DNA of 64,000 nt from Cristatella mucedo (taxonomy: Eukaryota; Bryozoa; Phylactolaemata; Cristatellidae). Positions 22,032-40,884 of this stretch are shown one piece after another (position 1 is the first letter of the stretch; every line of letters starts with the position of its first letter). The position numbers were made by a program, and so were the translations under genes. The notes below the pieces were generated by a model. That model searched no databases. It saw nothing but the letters and a program-made list of their open reading frames with translations, and was not told the origin of the DNA. Location of the stretch: assembly GCA_009760855.2 (NCBI GenBank), contig WPIO01000008.1, positions 12,290,001 to 12,354,000 of the forward strand, in the 5' to 3' direction.

Positions 22032-23335
22032 GCCGGTGGGCAGTTCTGGGCAGTGCTTGTCGAGCTCTTCGGGAGCGACTGATGCTTGACGCTAACGGAC
22101 AAGCGGTGAGTGCTTGTCGCTACGAAGGTACGAAGGTAACCGCGAGGGAATGCCAGGACACTGAACTTCCTACGTTACCGCTCATCTTGCAAGGATTAGC
22201 AAACCCCGGAAAACGCCCGTGCGACAGCTATTGGGGCGCACGACGTCAGCAGCGTGACGTCAGAGGTGTCGCTTCTCGAACGTCGCTTCTCTCTTCGACG
22301 AATTCTCGGAAGGAGCGCCAAATTAGCGAGGTCTGTAAGGGGCGCTAGCGCTCGGAGGAGGAGGAGGAGGCTGCTGCTGTAATTGGAGAGTTCGGCTACG
22401 TTTCGTCGACGGCGGGGTACAGAGTGCAAGCTCAGAAGGCAACGATGGAAGACAGCCATAGACCGTCGCGACGCCTCGGGCCTGACCTTTATCGGCCGCA
22501 TTGCGCTCTAGTGCCAACGAGCTGGGAGCTAGCAGTGCGAGACTTGGGCCTGGACTCGAGTCGGATTTGAAAAGAGAATTCGATGGCGCTCAGACTTGGA
22601 ACACTTGGAGGCGGGTGCATCTTTTCCTATGCTTCCCGAAAGTACTGCCGGGAGAAGAAATAGTATGGAAATGCTGGCACGCCACGTTGCATTGTGACAG
22701 CCTCAGAGATCCTTAACGGTTGTGAAATTACAGCTTCGACAAACAGAATACATCATACTCTGTTGCTTAAAAAGTGTAGCTGGTCATCGGAATTAATAGT
22801 TATTCAGCTGTACTTTGGATTCGAATGACGCCGCTGTGCAGGCGATGGCTGTTACTTCGCAGTGTCACCTGGTGGCTATGGAATGGAGTGTTCTACGTCA
22901 ATGCGACATGCACTCGGTTTCTTTTTGCAGTACCGGAATTCGTGATTGCTGCTAAGCCCTGTTATTGTCGTTATATCAGCCGAAATCGGTGCAGCGGCAG
23001 CAGCAGCAGCAGCAGATACGGCTACGGCTCGCTAGCCGCGCCTTGCAGCGCCAGCTCTACCCAGTAATAATCAGGCACGTACAAGCGCTTGCACCCCCAC
23101 TGAGCGAGCTATGTTTGCTGCCAGGACTTTAGTTTAGGAGTCCTTGCAGCCCGATCGTGACCGCTCCTCGACCCGGGCGCCTCGACCCGGGTGCCTCGAC
23201 CCGGGCTTTCCTTACACTTGCTTCTTTTCTTTTCTCGCCGCGCTCACTGACGGTTTCATGAAAAGGGACAATGGGCCACGCGCGCGCGATTGCTCCGCTT
23301 CGCTGGCGGATTGTGACGGCGCTGAAGGCGATTGT
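22032..23335. other. Intergenic stretch without a supported gene
   Basis: Includes a GAGGAGGAGG run near 22354, CAGCAGCAGCAG at 22998 and three CCTCGACCCGGG units in tandem at 23167-23204. Confidence 0.45.
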
Positions 23336-28807
<5,472 letters not shown>

Positions 28808-28808
<1 letters not shown>

Positions 28809-28977
28809 AATAATAATATAATAGAATTCATTTGTATAGCGCACCAAGAGAACTTAATCTCTATTCAGGCGCTTCACATATGCCTCCGGGCTCGAGCCCA
28901 CGACCTCAGCCAGACCTTAGGTGGGGGGGCGAGCACCTTAACCACTGGACGAAACCAGTCGGCGCACAGCGTCTGCT
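28808..28977 (-). mobile_element. SINE family A, nearly full length
   Basis: The minus strand reads GCCGACTGGTTTCGTCCAGT, GGTTAAGGTGCTCGCC, GGTCGTGGGCTCGAGCCCGG, AGCGCCTGAATAGAGATTAA, TTCTCTTGGTGCGCTATACA and AATGAATTCTATTATATTAT. The tail is A/T-rich. Confidence 0.92.
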
Positions 28978-29284
28978 GCTCAGCTGAAGGGTTAACATGC
29001 AAACATCTTGCCTTTTTTCTTGGCCGATCCTGAATGTCGGCCAATTTCCTTAAACTAAGCGATGATAGACCGAACTCCTACTCATAAGACATCCCAAGCT
29101 TGCTGCTGGACTAGGAGTCTTTGCACTTTTGATTGGTGATGCTTTCGTGCGACCGGCACCATATGCTTCGAGTTTAGGTGTCATTTTTTAATAATCTTCG
29201 AAGTTTGAAAGCTTCATTAAGTAAACCCTTTCTACATCTAGCCCCCGTGTTCGATCCCTATGTGTACGATTAGGGACTGTGTAC

Positions 29285-29910
29285 CACAGTGGCTTTCAAA
29301 AAATATTACTAGCTCCCTGGTTCTGTCTAGACTGGACTGCTGTAATTCATTTTTGGCAGGGCTACCAAAAAAGCCTTCAAGCCTCTCCAGTTGGTGGTGA
29401 ATGTGACTGCTAAGTTAGTCAATTTCCAGAGGTTCAGCCACGTGTCTCCTCTGCTGAAAGGGCTCTGATGGGACTCCTACTCTGGCCCACAAGGCTCACC
29501 ATGACTTAGCTCCTTCATATCTACCTCAGGTCCTCAACGGACATCACATGAGCTGTTCCACTCCTCTGCTATAAGACCGTTGGCGACAGAAGCTTTTGCT
29601 CTGCAGGTCCTAGACCGTGGAACTCACTTTCTCTTTTCTTATGCAGCAGCATTGTCTCTCCTGCTGCCGGCTGTGGCACATCCTTTCCAGACGTTCTGAT
29701 TTGCTACATCCTTGCTCCTCAGTTTCTCGACTCCTGACTGCTATGCTTCTCACTTTCTCTTTGTTGCATCAGAGGAAGTCTGTTGTCTACCAAATGCATA
29801 ACGAAAACCGCTTACGCCTTGGGTGCCCTATAGTAAGCCGTCTTGCATGACACTCACTTAGTCCTTGTGGCTTTGTGGAGTTGCACACTGAGATATATTG
29901 CATTAAATGA
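29285..29910 (+). mobile_element. Decayed LINE family 2 with C-terminal RT remnant and 3' UTR
   Basis: Translation with frameshifts gives LDCCNSFLAGLP, then NVTAKLVNFQRFSHVSPLLK and DLAPSYLPQVL, equivalent to the (D)YCNSLL.GLP ... HVSPLL ... APSYL series of L2/CR1-group proteins. The 3' UTR from 29640 matches the copies at 15850 and 58545 and ends GATATATTGCATTAAAT. Internal stops make it a dead copy. Confidence 0.82.
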
Positions 29911-30196
29911 AGTTGAAAAAATCCACCTGCTTCTCAGCATTTTGCTTCGTTATTGTGACCAGTCCTCTATGAGCGTATTGGCACTGAACTTGTGTTTGTT
30001 ATTATCACTAACCAGTTCACATGCTTCCGCTTCAGCTCTACTATATGTAAAATGCCTAGAACAAGATTTAGTGAACTGATTATGGCACTTCGTGACTGCT
30101 TTGCCACCATTGTAATTAAGGATCTGCCAACCATGTCTATACTAATTGCCAACCATAGCTATACTAATCTAATACTGCCGTTGCTTTATGTTTCAG

Positions 30197-30287
30197 GGGA
30201 TCGCATTCGTGAGCTGCTACAAAGCTTACGACACATGAGGATATTTATTGGACTGTGGAATATATTTGTACTGTTTCTGATGCTTAC
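30197..30287 (+). CDS. Candidate orphan exon with a hydrophobic end
   Basis: The acceptor GCTTTATGTTTCAG ends at 30196 and a perfect AC|GTAAGT donor follows 30287. The 91-bp exon in its open frame encodes DRIRELLQSLRHMRIFIGLW followed by a hydrophobic NIFVLFLML. The charged helix followed by a membrane-like segment is protein-like, but I recognise no family and no adjoining exon was found. It could belong to the SLC38A10-like gene's leader, to another gene, or be chance. Confidence 0.3.
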
Positions 30288-30879
30288 GTAAGTCTGTAGA
30301 GGCGTACTGCTACTGCTGTACTGTACTGCTGCTGCTTCTGCCATGGCTGGTGCCCTCGGACAGCAAAAGATACAAGATATATGAATCGTTTGCTTGTGTG
30401 CATGTGTGTGGACCTTTGTAGAGCATAACTAGTCTTTAGCCGCAGGCTGCAATTCATTATACCTTAGCGTCACATATAAGTGCACACACACACGTGTGTG
30501 TGTGTGTGTGTGTGTCTGTATTGATTTAAGTTTTGCTTATGATTGTGCATGTGTGCGTGTCTGTCCCACTGCCTGCACTCATGCTTATATATATTTGGAT
30601 TGGGCTCTGTGTTTGTATGTGTGTACGTTTGTGCACGTGTATGTTGGTTCTCGGTTTTCTACTGCAATCCACTTCAACCGCAACCGTAGGCACACGAGTA
30701 GTCCAAACGCCACGCACACTGTACAGTTCTCATCGCGTGTGGGCAATGATGGTGAGCGTCCCTCCAGCCTCGCGGATATACCACCCACCAGCTCAGCCAT
30801 GGACAAACAGATTGAGCATGCACTTGTTTTCTTTTGCCAAATCCTCCCCCTACTTTAAGACCTTGCAATAATTTTTTTG

Positions 30880-30941
<62 letters not shown>

Positions 30942-33144
30942 AAACGTGCCCAAAAGCATATGTACATTCGTGCCCAGCCAGTGCGGTTTTCGCGTGCCGT
31001 CTCTTGTGGCAAGGCCGCTGCCCATCCTGCCGTTTTTTGAGCGGGTGTGGGGAGAAGGGTGCCTGGGGCGAAGATCAATGTTTGAACCGCTTTCTCCCGG
31101 GACCACATTCGAGAGCCTGTGCCGCAGTACAATGCTGCAGTTTGGCTTGTTGCCTTGAAATATGAAGGATGCTCGACTAGGGTACTACCATTCGGACCGT
31201 CGAACCGCTTCGAACCATGCTGTCTACTGGCCACGCATGACAGTCACATGCTGTCGTAGCCGTGGTTACTTGTCGTTGCAATTTTTTCCTGGGGTGGTGG
31301 TTTTGTTTGAGCATGTAGTGTTTGAGCTGCGTCGTTCGTTGTCCCGTGTCAGGCGTTGCTATAGGCATTTCGCCAGTAACGCGTCACTGTCACTGATTGC
31401 TTGCAGGGTGTTTGGTCACTGACGATCAGGCTTTTAATGCGAATTGCTGCGGCACTCCCACCGGCATTGCAAGGACCGAGTTCGTGCCGACGTAGCATGA
31501 GCAGGCGAATGCCAGCCGTGCATGCTCAGCATGCAGGAAAGATGTGCACGTAGGAAAGATTGCATGCTGGAAAGATCTACATGCGGTTCATCTGCCACCC
31601 ATTTTGTTTGCCTCGTTTCCATTTAATAGCTATCTCAAAGCATCTTTGTTGCGTAGTACAGCAGAGTAAAGGAGCGATCTGCCGGGCCACTGTTTGCCTG
31701 TCAAGCCATTTATCTTGTTGCTATTCATCCATTAGCCGTCGCTGCGTAAGAGATGCCAAATGGTTAGCACGGACCTTCATTAAAGCTGACCTTGACATTG
31801 GCCAGCCTTGCTGGCTTGTATGTGTGTGCACATGTATCTCTGTCTATAACTCAGCAAAGCCACAAAGATTAAGTGTGTGTTACACAGGAGAGTTTCCCAT
31901 AGCTCACTCAAAGCCTAAGCTGCTTTCGGTTCGCTTACGGTAGCCTGCAGACTTCATCTCATGCAACTAAGAGAAAATGAGAAGCATAGCTGGGTCATCA
32001 GGCCAGTCGAGGAAATGAGAAGTGTGGAAGTAACAGCTCAGGATCGCTGGAAATGATGTGGTACAGTCGGCTTCAGCAAAATAGATGTTGGGTAAGAAGT
32101 ACTATCGGCACCCATGCCACACTCCCAAGCGGCAGCCACCTGTCCTGCCTGCCGATTCTTTGCCTGTATTTGTTGAGCAGCCTCAGGCCGTCGGTATCTC
32201 ACTTTGCATTCATAATATCTTCGGTCACAGTTAAGCTAACTTGGTGTGCTACGTTTAACATGCTGACCAAATTGTGCTTGATATGAGGATGTGTTCATAT
32301 ATGCATCCCTGTTATAATGCTTTTAGCTTGACTGCACTCATGCCGAGATTTGGATCGTAGTGGCTGATAAATTTAATGCTGCCTCTATTGGTTAGTCGCC
32401 CTAGCTAGAACACAGTAACCGTGGTGATGGTGCCGTTAAGTTTTATCCTCTTCGAATTATTCTACCGCGGCTCGTGAAGATTGTGTGTTTTGGCACTTTT
32501 ATAGGTAACTGTCACACTAATGGTGGAAGCAGTTTAAAATCAGTTTAATTAAAATTGGCCTTACAGCAATGCAGTGTGCCCATCTGAGAACTAGCCATGT
32601 AGATTTTTTGGGACACCTGGGTAGGTTGCCGTTTTGGCGCCCGAGTCGTGAAGGCACTGTGAACCACCTGGTAATAATTTGGTTTCAAAAGACGAAAGGT
32701 TTTAGTGCCAGTAGGATTTGGACCGGGTCTTTTGGGTCCATCGTCGTAGGCCATCATTACATGTCGCCTGGGTGGCCTAATGAATGGTTCAGAGGAGTTA
32801 GGATGCAGCTTTCTTGCCAGCCTCGACGGCTTGATGTTCCCAATCCTTTGATCGTATCATCCGAATGCTTCTAGATTGTCAGATTTAATTCTATAATAAA
32901 TGGCCGGTTTTGGTTCTTTGGCTTGAGTCCCAGAAGGGGCCTGGGTCAGCCATTTGTAGGAGAGGGTGAAGGCAGTGCCTGATAGAGTGCGTTGGCCTGC
33001 TTAAGGAGGTGCCACCCTGTAATACTACGCCACCGGGTGCTTGTATGGGAGTATTAGACTGAAGCCCTGCATCTCCGATACATCTCGATGTACTCGGATA
33101 AAAGAAACAGTGAATGCAAGGAAAAATATTAAAAACATTTTTAG
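30288..33144. other. Stretch with (GT)n tracts and no supported gene
   Basis: (TG)n at 30493-30515 and a pure (GT)n at 30880-30940. Short imperfect repeats of GCATG...GGAAAGAT occur at 31520-31580. A 70-codon minus frame near 32545-32757 has no recognised domain. Confidence 0.5.
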
Positions 33145-33292
33145 CCGATTTAACAGCCTCATTTGTATAGCAGCAGGAGAGCCTTAACGGCTTTCGCTGC
33201 CGAATTCAGGTGGCAGTAAAGGATCGCCAACTGAAGGACTCGAACCCACGACCTCGGTCGTGTAGAGCGAGAAGGCAGTATCTCAGTAACTA
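33145..33292 (-). mobile_element. tRNA-derived SINE, family B
   Basis: The minus strand reads CTCGCTCTACACGACC, GGTCGTGGGTTCGAGTCC (a good B-box), then AGCCGTTAAGGCTCTCCTGC and ATACAAATGAGG. It shares the B-box block with copies at 36450, 40385, 42528, 59632 and 61945. Confidence 0.65.
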
Positions 33293-34155
33293 AGAAATTT
33301 GTAAGTATTCAACTTGTAAAGGCTGCTATTAAAGCCTTTTCATATTTCTCACGCCGGTTATTTATTTGCCCCTTTCCCAAGTGGCGATCGACTGCCCAAA
33401 AGAAAATAAGGCTCAGAAGAAATTGGCTTCTTAAAAACTGGCTCACAAAAAACACGAAGCCTCGATGGCGAAGCTCTGTCCGCACTCGCAATGGGTACGC
33501 GTTTATATCGTACATATACGTATATAGATATATTATATATGTCATATATATATATATATATATACTGTACTATATATAGAGTATCTTAATACGCCACTAT
33601 CGAGAAACTGCCTGCAGTCAAGCTAGCTACGCCTCTAATTACCTGTAGATATTGCGTCTATATTGAAGCAAAAGAAAGCTGTGTTGTTGAGTTTGGGACC
33701 TAACGAAGATGTGCCCAGATATTTCCTAGACGTTTGCTGGCTTTTAAACATTAAAATTGTGCAGGTCTATATGTTTCTTTATGAAGGAATTAGGGCTGAG
33801 CTCATCGAATATGCTATCTGATCTTATTATAAAGCACGTCAAACGCCGTCTCTGAGGATAGCGAAGACGGTCTGACGCTAAGTGATTTGAAGCTTCGTAT
33901 GGTTACTGGCAAGATGACCTCGTGTTCTCACCGCTCGTCTCACTCATTCCTAAGATGACCCAATGTTACCAGATAACATGCTGAGCAAAATAAAACCATT
34001 CTTTACCGAGCTTTAGTGTTGGCTGGTGTTGACATTCAGAATCAAGGGTGCCAATTTGAAGTCAAGTGATACACGTAGGAAGGGGGCCAGTAGAATAACA
34101 GGATTTCGCGAAAACAGTGTCAATGTAGTTCGCCTCGTGTAGTCCTATAAAGTAA
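33293..34155. other. AT-rich stretch with (TA)n and no supported gene
   Basis: (TA)n lies at 33540-33564; no exon-like frames. Confidence 0.5.
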
Positions 34156-34159
34156 GAAA

Positions 34160-34336
34160 CCTTGGTTTGGACCAAGGGTTAGGTGCTCACCTTTAATTTC
34201 CAAAGTCAACGTGCATACCTTTACGACTGAGCTTACCTTTACGACTGAGGTCGAGGCTACAGCTCTGCGGCATATGTAAAGCGCTTGGATATAAAGATTT
34301 AAGTTCTCTTCGGGCGCTATGCAAAAGAAGTATTTT
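34160..34336 (+). mobile_element. SINE family A, diverged
   Basis: GGTTTGGACCAAGGGTTAGG, a duplicated CCTTTACGACTGAG block, CTGCGGCATATGTAAAGCGC and TTCTCTTCGGGCGCTATGCA are preserved. Confidence 0.8.
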
Positions 34337-36117
34337 ATTTTCACGTTAAAAAAATTAAAGCCGTTCGTCTCGTGCACACGTCGGTGGTATACATCCATCT
34401 TTGATTGCAAGGTGAGTTGCTTCTGCTGATGCAGTTGAACTTGGAACCTGGTATCCTAAAGCAAGAAGCCCTTTCAGATTCTAGGATAGTAGGAACACGG
34501 TACTGCTGCAGTAGGGGAGCAACTAACTGCCTGTGGCTAGTTAAAATCAGCGAAAGAAAATCCTCACAGTATTGCAGCAGCTGCTATGGCCGTAAATTCG
34601 TTCGGGTAATGAGAGGGTTTGCTATGGCGCCACACATTATAAAGTTATGTGCCATGTGAATAATAATAGGAAATGAATAATGAATAAAATAATATAATAA
34701 TATAATAAATAATAAAATAATATAATAGCCATGTGAAAAGAATAATCGGCAGACCTTGGCGTTCGGCAGTCGAGAATGAAGTATGCTGCGGCTTTCTGGA
34801 CCGCCATCTAGAATTGTCCCGGCCGTCGTCAGCGGTTCCGCGATTCAGGCTCCCGTTACGCTAAAGAAGTTTTCCGAATCTGAAGTTTAGTTCTGCGATT
34901 CAGGCTTCCAGCACGTTAAAGAAATTTTCCGAATCTGAAGTTTCGGATCATCCTTAGAAGCCCATTGAAGTTATTGAAGCATAACTCTTGCATTAGATAT
35001 GCCGCTACTTGTGTGCACTTCGAAGTTGGCAGCCATTATTTGTCTACTATTATTATTTATCCACTAGTGCATTCCTAAAGTCTACGAAGCGTACCAAGGG
35101 TATTCCTCAGCAGAAGTTGAGAATTGCAAGCAGCTCACCGCTATATTCTATGATTCGAAATTTGTGGGTCGCATAGCATGAACAGAAAGCCTTCGGACGT
35201 CGAATCGGAAGCAGAGCACATACCGTTCGATCTTTAATCGGCGATTCTTCAGCTCAGTGCTCACGCTGATTAGATTATATGCAGTTACTATCTATGACCC
35301 GGAAATCTGCTTGCTTGTGCTCGTATAAGCCGTGTTAGAGAGGTCGAATAATTTATTCTCTGACCTTTTGCTAATGCTAATGTTGCAGTCATTTAAGAAC
35401 AAATGACTTCGCTGTGTATACTCGGATACTCCGGCAGAACCTCACTTTGGTCCGAACTAAGCTCCAAGCATTTCATAGAGGCAGCTTAGAATGCATGCAT
35501 AATTCATTCTCTGAGAAGTAGAGCAGAGGAGCTTCCGAAGCCGACATTGCTTAGTGCCATTGTAACCGACATCGCTTAGTGCCATTACTGCTCCCAAGAT
35601 AGGCGCTTTATCATTTATCATAATTGTCTAAATGCCATACATTTAACCCGAACATTGAAAGACATCTGAGAGCAATGGGCCAATTGAGAGCTCTGCGGTC
35701 AAATAATTCTTCGTAAAGGGTAGATGTAGGTGCAATCGGTGGATACCAAATCGGCTACGAACTTAAACCTATTGCCAGGACTGTCTTTCACTTTCGAGAG
35801 CACAGCTGCTACCAAATGGGGAGCATATTTCAAGGGTCATGGTGATAAGTTAGTAATTCAAATCGCCATGTCTTCTCACGATGGACGATGGAATTCCGGC
35901 CTCTCGACCTCCGTGTGAGCCTTCGAAGCACGTAGAGTTGGCAGTGTATCGGCTCGGCTAACCGGCAGGTAGGTTTTCGACAGCAGTGTCAACTAGTGGA
36001 GGTGAACCGTCGGATCTAATTTCTAACCTATTTATCTTTTGAAAGGTATCCTAAACCATTATTCGATAGATGAACCAATTTAGACAATATTTTCTTGACA
36101 TTGGGTCGCTTTGTCCT
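34337..36117. other. Stretch with local tandem duplications and no supported gene
   Basis: AT-rich AATAATATAATA patch at 34655-34730, a 55-bp tandem duplication (separate entry), and a 24-bp duplication CCGACAT(T/C)GCTTAGTGCCAT at 35541-35584. Confidence 0.5.
34836..34943. repeat. Tandem duplication, 55-bp unit, two copies
   Basis: Units start at 34836 and 34891 and share CGATTCAGGCT and the ending TTTTCCGAATCTGAAGTTT, with about seven differences. Confidence 0.88.
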
Positions 36118-36416
36118 GATTCAGTCTTGCTCCAGTCTTTGGGGCGTACGTCGACGTAACGGGGGGGGGGTGGGGTGGTCAAAAGACTGGAAGATCGAGC
36201 GAAGACACAGAAGCTGAGTTTTTACTTCTTGGCCAAGACTGAAGCAAGACTGATAAAAACCAATGTTAAGCGCCGTCAGGGGCAAGCCTTCGCAAATTTG
36301 AATAAAACGGTTGACGACTTGATTGGCAAAATCATGGATGCGTTCTGCGAGAGTTTTTGTTTATGGGATACTACGAGCTCTTCTTATAGAAATCAAATCT
36401 TTGACGGCGTGTGAAA
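36118..36416 (+). repeat. Unclassified dispersed repeat X, copy 2
   Basis: Matches 5265-5760: CCAGTCTTTGGGGCGTACGT, GATCGAGCGAAGACACAGAA, and a frame reading KTVDDLIGKIMDAF against the other copy's RMADDLMGEVIKAF. A poly-G tract interrupts near 36160. The conserved protein frame suggests old coding content. Confidence 0.5.
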
Positions 36417-36447
36417 ATGAAACCTTGCAGTTTAACGCATAATGTGT

Positions 36448-36562
36448 TTTGCACTTAAGATCCCGGCCACAGGTTCAAGTCCTGCAGCAAGCGATTCGTT
36501 ATTGCAAGTGAGAGTAATAGCCACTGCAATTCTTCTGCCTCTACATAAATGCACCTGTTGAA
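36448..36562 (+). mobile_element. SINE family B fragment
   Basis: TTGCACTTAAGATCCCGGCC, GGTTCAAGTCCTGCAGC (B-box) and CACTGCAATTCTTCTGCCTC align with 40385-40515. Confidence 0.5.
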
Positions 36563-39500
36563 TCTGCTCCCCTTGACTTCCACTTTTTGTGGGGCTCCAG
36601 GTATACAAATAAATTTAAGGATGATAGCCTCTGGCTTTTGATATGAGATTTTTGATCGATGCTGTTTTGAGCGCTAATGTGTTCAATCGGCCAGTCATTG
36701 GAGGAAGAATCTCGACTACGAAAAGGCGTCTTTATGCAGCTTCAAATATGAAGTACTTAATGTCTGCTTTTAACAAACACTTCAAAGCATGACGATGATT
36801 CGCGAATGCTTTTTACGTCCTGATTCCGAGATAAACAATGGGAGACGACTGACAACAGCCTCACGGTGGCAGCAGCAGTGGGAGCTTTGGGAAACTCTTA
36901 ATTCTGATGTCATGCCGTGGAGTTTTAGTGCCCCCGACACACAAAAAACAGAAAAGACCAATTTCGAATTTAATAGAAGCTAAGGCATACTAATAGAAAG
37001 ACATCGAAATTTCTGCTAGACAGGTCGATAAATTAAATGGAAGCAAACAGGCGGCATAAATATGAACATGCGTTAAAGCTTCTAGAAATTAATGCAACTA
37101 ATAACATCTCTGCCCTGAGTAGAGGAGGAATAGCCAACTAAAGTATGCTTCACGACATATTAGAAAAACGCCTACACGTTGTTGCTATGGTGATATCCGA
37201 ATTAGTTGAGGGCGCGAGATGGGAGCACGGAGTTCGATTTCATTTACTAGTTAGTCGGGCCGAAAGCACCCTACCGAACGGCTGAACGAACTCGAGACTC
37301 TCGTCCCACTTTTCCCATAGCCTTCACGGAATGGTACTCGTTTGGTATCAGTTAGTAAAGCCAATGATCTCTTGAAGTAATTGGACTGGCGACAATAGCT
37401 CTAGAATCAATGTAGCATACCGGCCTCAAAACTGAATGTCAGACCCAGGTGACAGCTGGAAGGCCACTCCCACAGTATTGAAGGAAGTGGAACTGCTCCC
37501 AATGTCAAGGTTCTCTCCGATCTTAGCGACCGCGTACGACTTCTCGACCTCGTGGTCAGTGATGAGAAGCTTAGCTACCCTTTCCTGCTGTCATATCACA
37601 ACCCTGGTGAGCAGAAGCGAAGAAGAAGTGCGAGCGTAGCCAAGGAGGTTGGCTGAAGCTGCCTTTTCGCCAAATAAAGGCGGCCTGTTTCGGTAGTTAA
37701 AGGCTTCCTGACAGATGGGAACACCCAAGCTTACGTGGCGCGCGCTTGTTCTCGTATGGTTTTGCCATGAAGACAGGCGACTATAGTATGAATAGAAGAT
37801 TTTTATTTGGTCAACTTATAGAAAGATTTTCTTTGAGACCTGACTCATGTTGTTCCGATTACGGTCGTTTGTGTACTAACGAGTCGATCGTCTGAAAATC
37901 TGCAAAATTTCTCATGCCTTGGATTAGTCATGCAATATGTAGAATTGCAGTTTCACGCTAGCAATTTATGGGAAATTCAGCGTACTTCACTGCTGATGCG
38001 AGAAGAGTTAGTCCCTGGTGCCCCATCGAAAAAAATTACACAGGATTGCACAGTGGAGGAAGGGTAATAGTGGCCTAATGCTTGTGGCCCTTTTATTTTG
38101 GACACCCTTTAGATTTATCTGTGTACCATATGATTGAGCTTCATTTTCAAGACTGTTAACGGGATGTAATGGCGAAGCTGCGGTCGGACAGTGTACGAAA
38201 CACCACTTGTTTTCATGCAAGGCAGCTGCAGCCTGCGTTCGCGTGTGTACCCACGTATAAGATTTTGCAATTTCACGTTCGAGGATTGGCAAGTGCTTGT
38301 ATGCATTTGTGTCTCCATAGTGAAATAAACTTGCGTATGTCCCGTTTGCCAGACCTGACTGAGCCAACCGATTCAGGTGCGTTCGGCTGCTGCTCTTAGT
38401 GACCATTTTATTCAGTGCAGTCTGGCATACGTACTTCTTGTCGCTGCGCTACTGCCTTTCATAAATATTCGTGGATGCCGCTGCCTGTGCTAGATTTTTT
38501 TTAATGGAAAATCTGCCTCACGAAGCGCAGGTGAAGCAAGAAAGGGGATAAGACACAAGATCTCCAGTATTTTTGTGTGTTATTTCAAGCTGTTTATCAT
38601 GGTTTCCCTCAAGCCATGCAGTTAATTTCTTGAACTTCCCTTACCAAGCCGTCTACAACTCAATGGGCCACTCTGTGCCCATGGAATTTTCGTTGCATTG
38701 CCATAAACTCCTAATAATACGAAACACGTCGGTCTGATGGGTCACTAGAGTTATAGTGCACAACCTGGCACACAATCTCTTTGGTTTTTCCGCAGTTTTG
38801 GCGAACATGCCAGGTTGTTTTTATGATTAGATATATGACACCAACGCTGGGGTGGATCGACTTCGTATTATTTTCGAATTTCCTTAGTCTGCTCTTTTTT
38901 CCTCATGTAGTTGCTCCCGAGTTTCAAGGATGGAACGACCACCACATGCTGCGGCTTGGGCAGGTATTTTGTTGGTTATCGATTCCGGTGGTCCACGACC
39001 ACCATTTCCAGGCTTTTAAAAAAGTATGAATTCTGTGAGGAAAATTTGAATAAGTTGACAGTAAGGGATTGCGTACATGAACCAGAGAACGTCCAGTGTA
39101 CTGCTGTCATTGCATTCTTAATTTTTCTCACTAGTTTAATTCTTGGAATGCTTATTTTGAAACGTCAATGAGTGCAACCCCTTTAATCTAGCGTGTGCTC
39201 GTGCATTACTTATTTGCCAATCGCCTTGCGTCTACACCTATCCGTGAACTAGAATCTTGGAAGGACGTGGGTGCGTTGTCAGCTTGCAAGCACATCTTTG
39301 TATGAGTGTGTAACCACTGATCTGCTAGTACGGCCGTTAGATACTATTAACCGTGGAGCGGGACATTCGATGTACCTTTACTGTTTCCATGGTGCTCTAG
39401 TTTCAGAATATTATCGTCATGTTATCCTACAATCAGTTTCTTGGCAAGCTGTGTAAGGTTACTGTTTGGGCTTCGCTGCAGCCAAGGATTGCTGCAACAG

Positions 39501-40380
39501 AATTGCACTTTTGTAGTTTCCACATCTCTTGCAGATTGCAGTTCCCGCTTGTGTTCAGATCTTCGGTAGAGTTTGCAAGCACTGCTTACTATACCAGGCA
39601 TTCTCCTTACATGGTAGGGCCTAATTTCTGCATGCAGTGCGATGTAAAACTTCGTAAGGTGAAGACGGTGGCAACGAAGACTTGATGTGCATTTACGACC
39701 ATGTATTTTTCTGCTGTTTCCTCTTGTATTTTGTGTGCAAACGTTGCATTTACTTTTGCTACACTTCTGTGCTACGGCCACATTGTTCGCAGGCTAAGCA
39801 AATAGCCACTAGGTGGCCAAGGGCTGCAGTTATTCGTTCTCGAAGCTTCCGCCTAGCCTACCTTTAAGAGACCAGTCTATTGTAGGTTGTCTGCCCGTCG
39901 GTAGAGCTAGCCTGCTTGGCTCGGCAGTGAGCGAACGAGGAGAGTGAGGAGCATTCAGTTGTTAATACCAAAGCACACTGGCGAATAGCTAGCGACATGG
40001 TAACTACTACATGCCCATGTGCACTGCATGTTCGGGTTGGTTGCTCAGCCTGGTGGGAGCCAGCACTGCCAACGGTTTCCATACGTGCATGCTGCCATTT
40101 TTGCTTTCAGTTAACGTTGATGCAGCCAATTTTTAATCATCAAATGCAGGCTCTTCGATTCGTAGATAAGCGTTTGGTAGTCTGCTTGCGTATTGCAGCT
40201 GTGCTGTATTTGGGTCATCAGCATACATGGAGGATTTACGGCTCTTCGTGTACTTTCGATTGCCTTGACCTACAGCTTGGCTTACAGCTATGTCAGTGAG
40301 AGCAAGCATATGCAGTTGATGCTAATGGAAGCAGCTGCCTTTGAAAGCTTCTATGCAAAGGACTGGATTTTGCCGCTAGG
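36563..40380. other. Long stretch with no supported gene
   Basis: Unique mixed-composition DNA. Frames of up to 132 codons (38008-38406 minus) lack domains and splice support. Probably intergenic or intronic. Confidence 0.45.
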
Positions 40381-40384
40381 TCTT

Positions 40385-40515
40385 AGCCCACGAATTAGGT
40401 GCTTGAACTTCACGACCTAGGTCGTGGGTTTGAGTATTGCAGTGGGCAAACCTTTGTTGCCTTGTGCAAACGCTATAGCCTCGAAAGCTCTTCTGCCTCT
40501 GTTTAAATCAGGCTG
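40385..40515 (+). mobile_element. SINE family B
   Basis: Contains the palindrome CACGACCTAGGTCGTG, the B-box GGTCGTGGGTTTGAGTATTG, GTGGGCAAACCTTTGTTGCC and the end AGCTCTTCTGCCTCTGTTTA. Confidence 0.65.
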
Positions 40516-40692
40516 TTTGATCATCTCATACCGTTACTTAATTTCATTACTTTGCCTTTACCTTTGTGTGTGCTCCTAATGCAATTAAGAGTGGGCTCCG
40601 GCTGACCTGTTGTGTCCTGATGTGCTATGGAGGCTGCACTTACTACCATACCTTTTAACTAAGGCAGCACAGACCTGCAGTCCACGCTGCCT

Positions 40693-40730
40693 TGCACACA
40701 CGCACACACTCGCACGCACTCACACACACT

Positions 40731-40793
<63 letters not shown>

Positions 40794-40823
40794 TCTGTTT
40801 GTCTCTTCGTCTATCTCTCTCTC

Positions 40824-40881
<58 letters not shown>
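40693..40881. repeat. (CA)n followed by (TC)n compound microsatellite
   Basis: CACACGCACACACTCG leads into pure (CA)n at 40734-40791, a short TCTGTTTGTCTC spacer, then (TC)n to about 40881. Confidence 0.97.
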
Positions 40882-40884
<3 letters not shown>

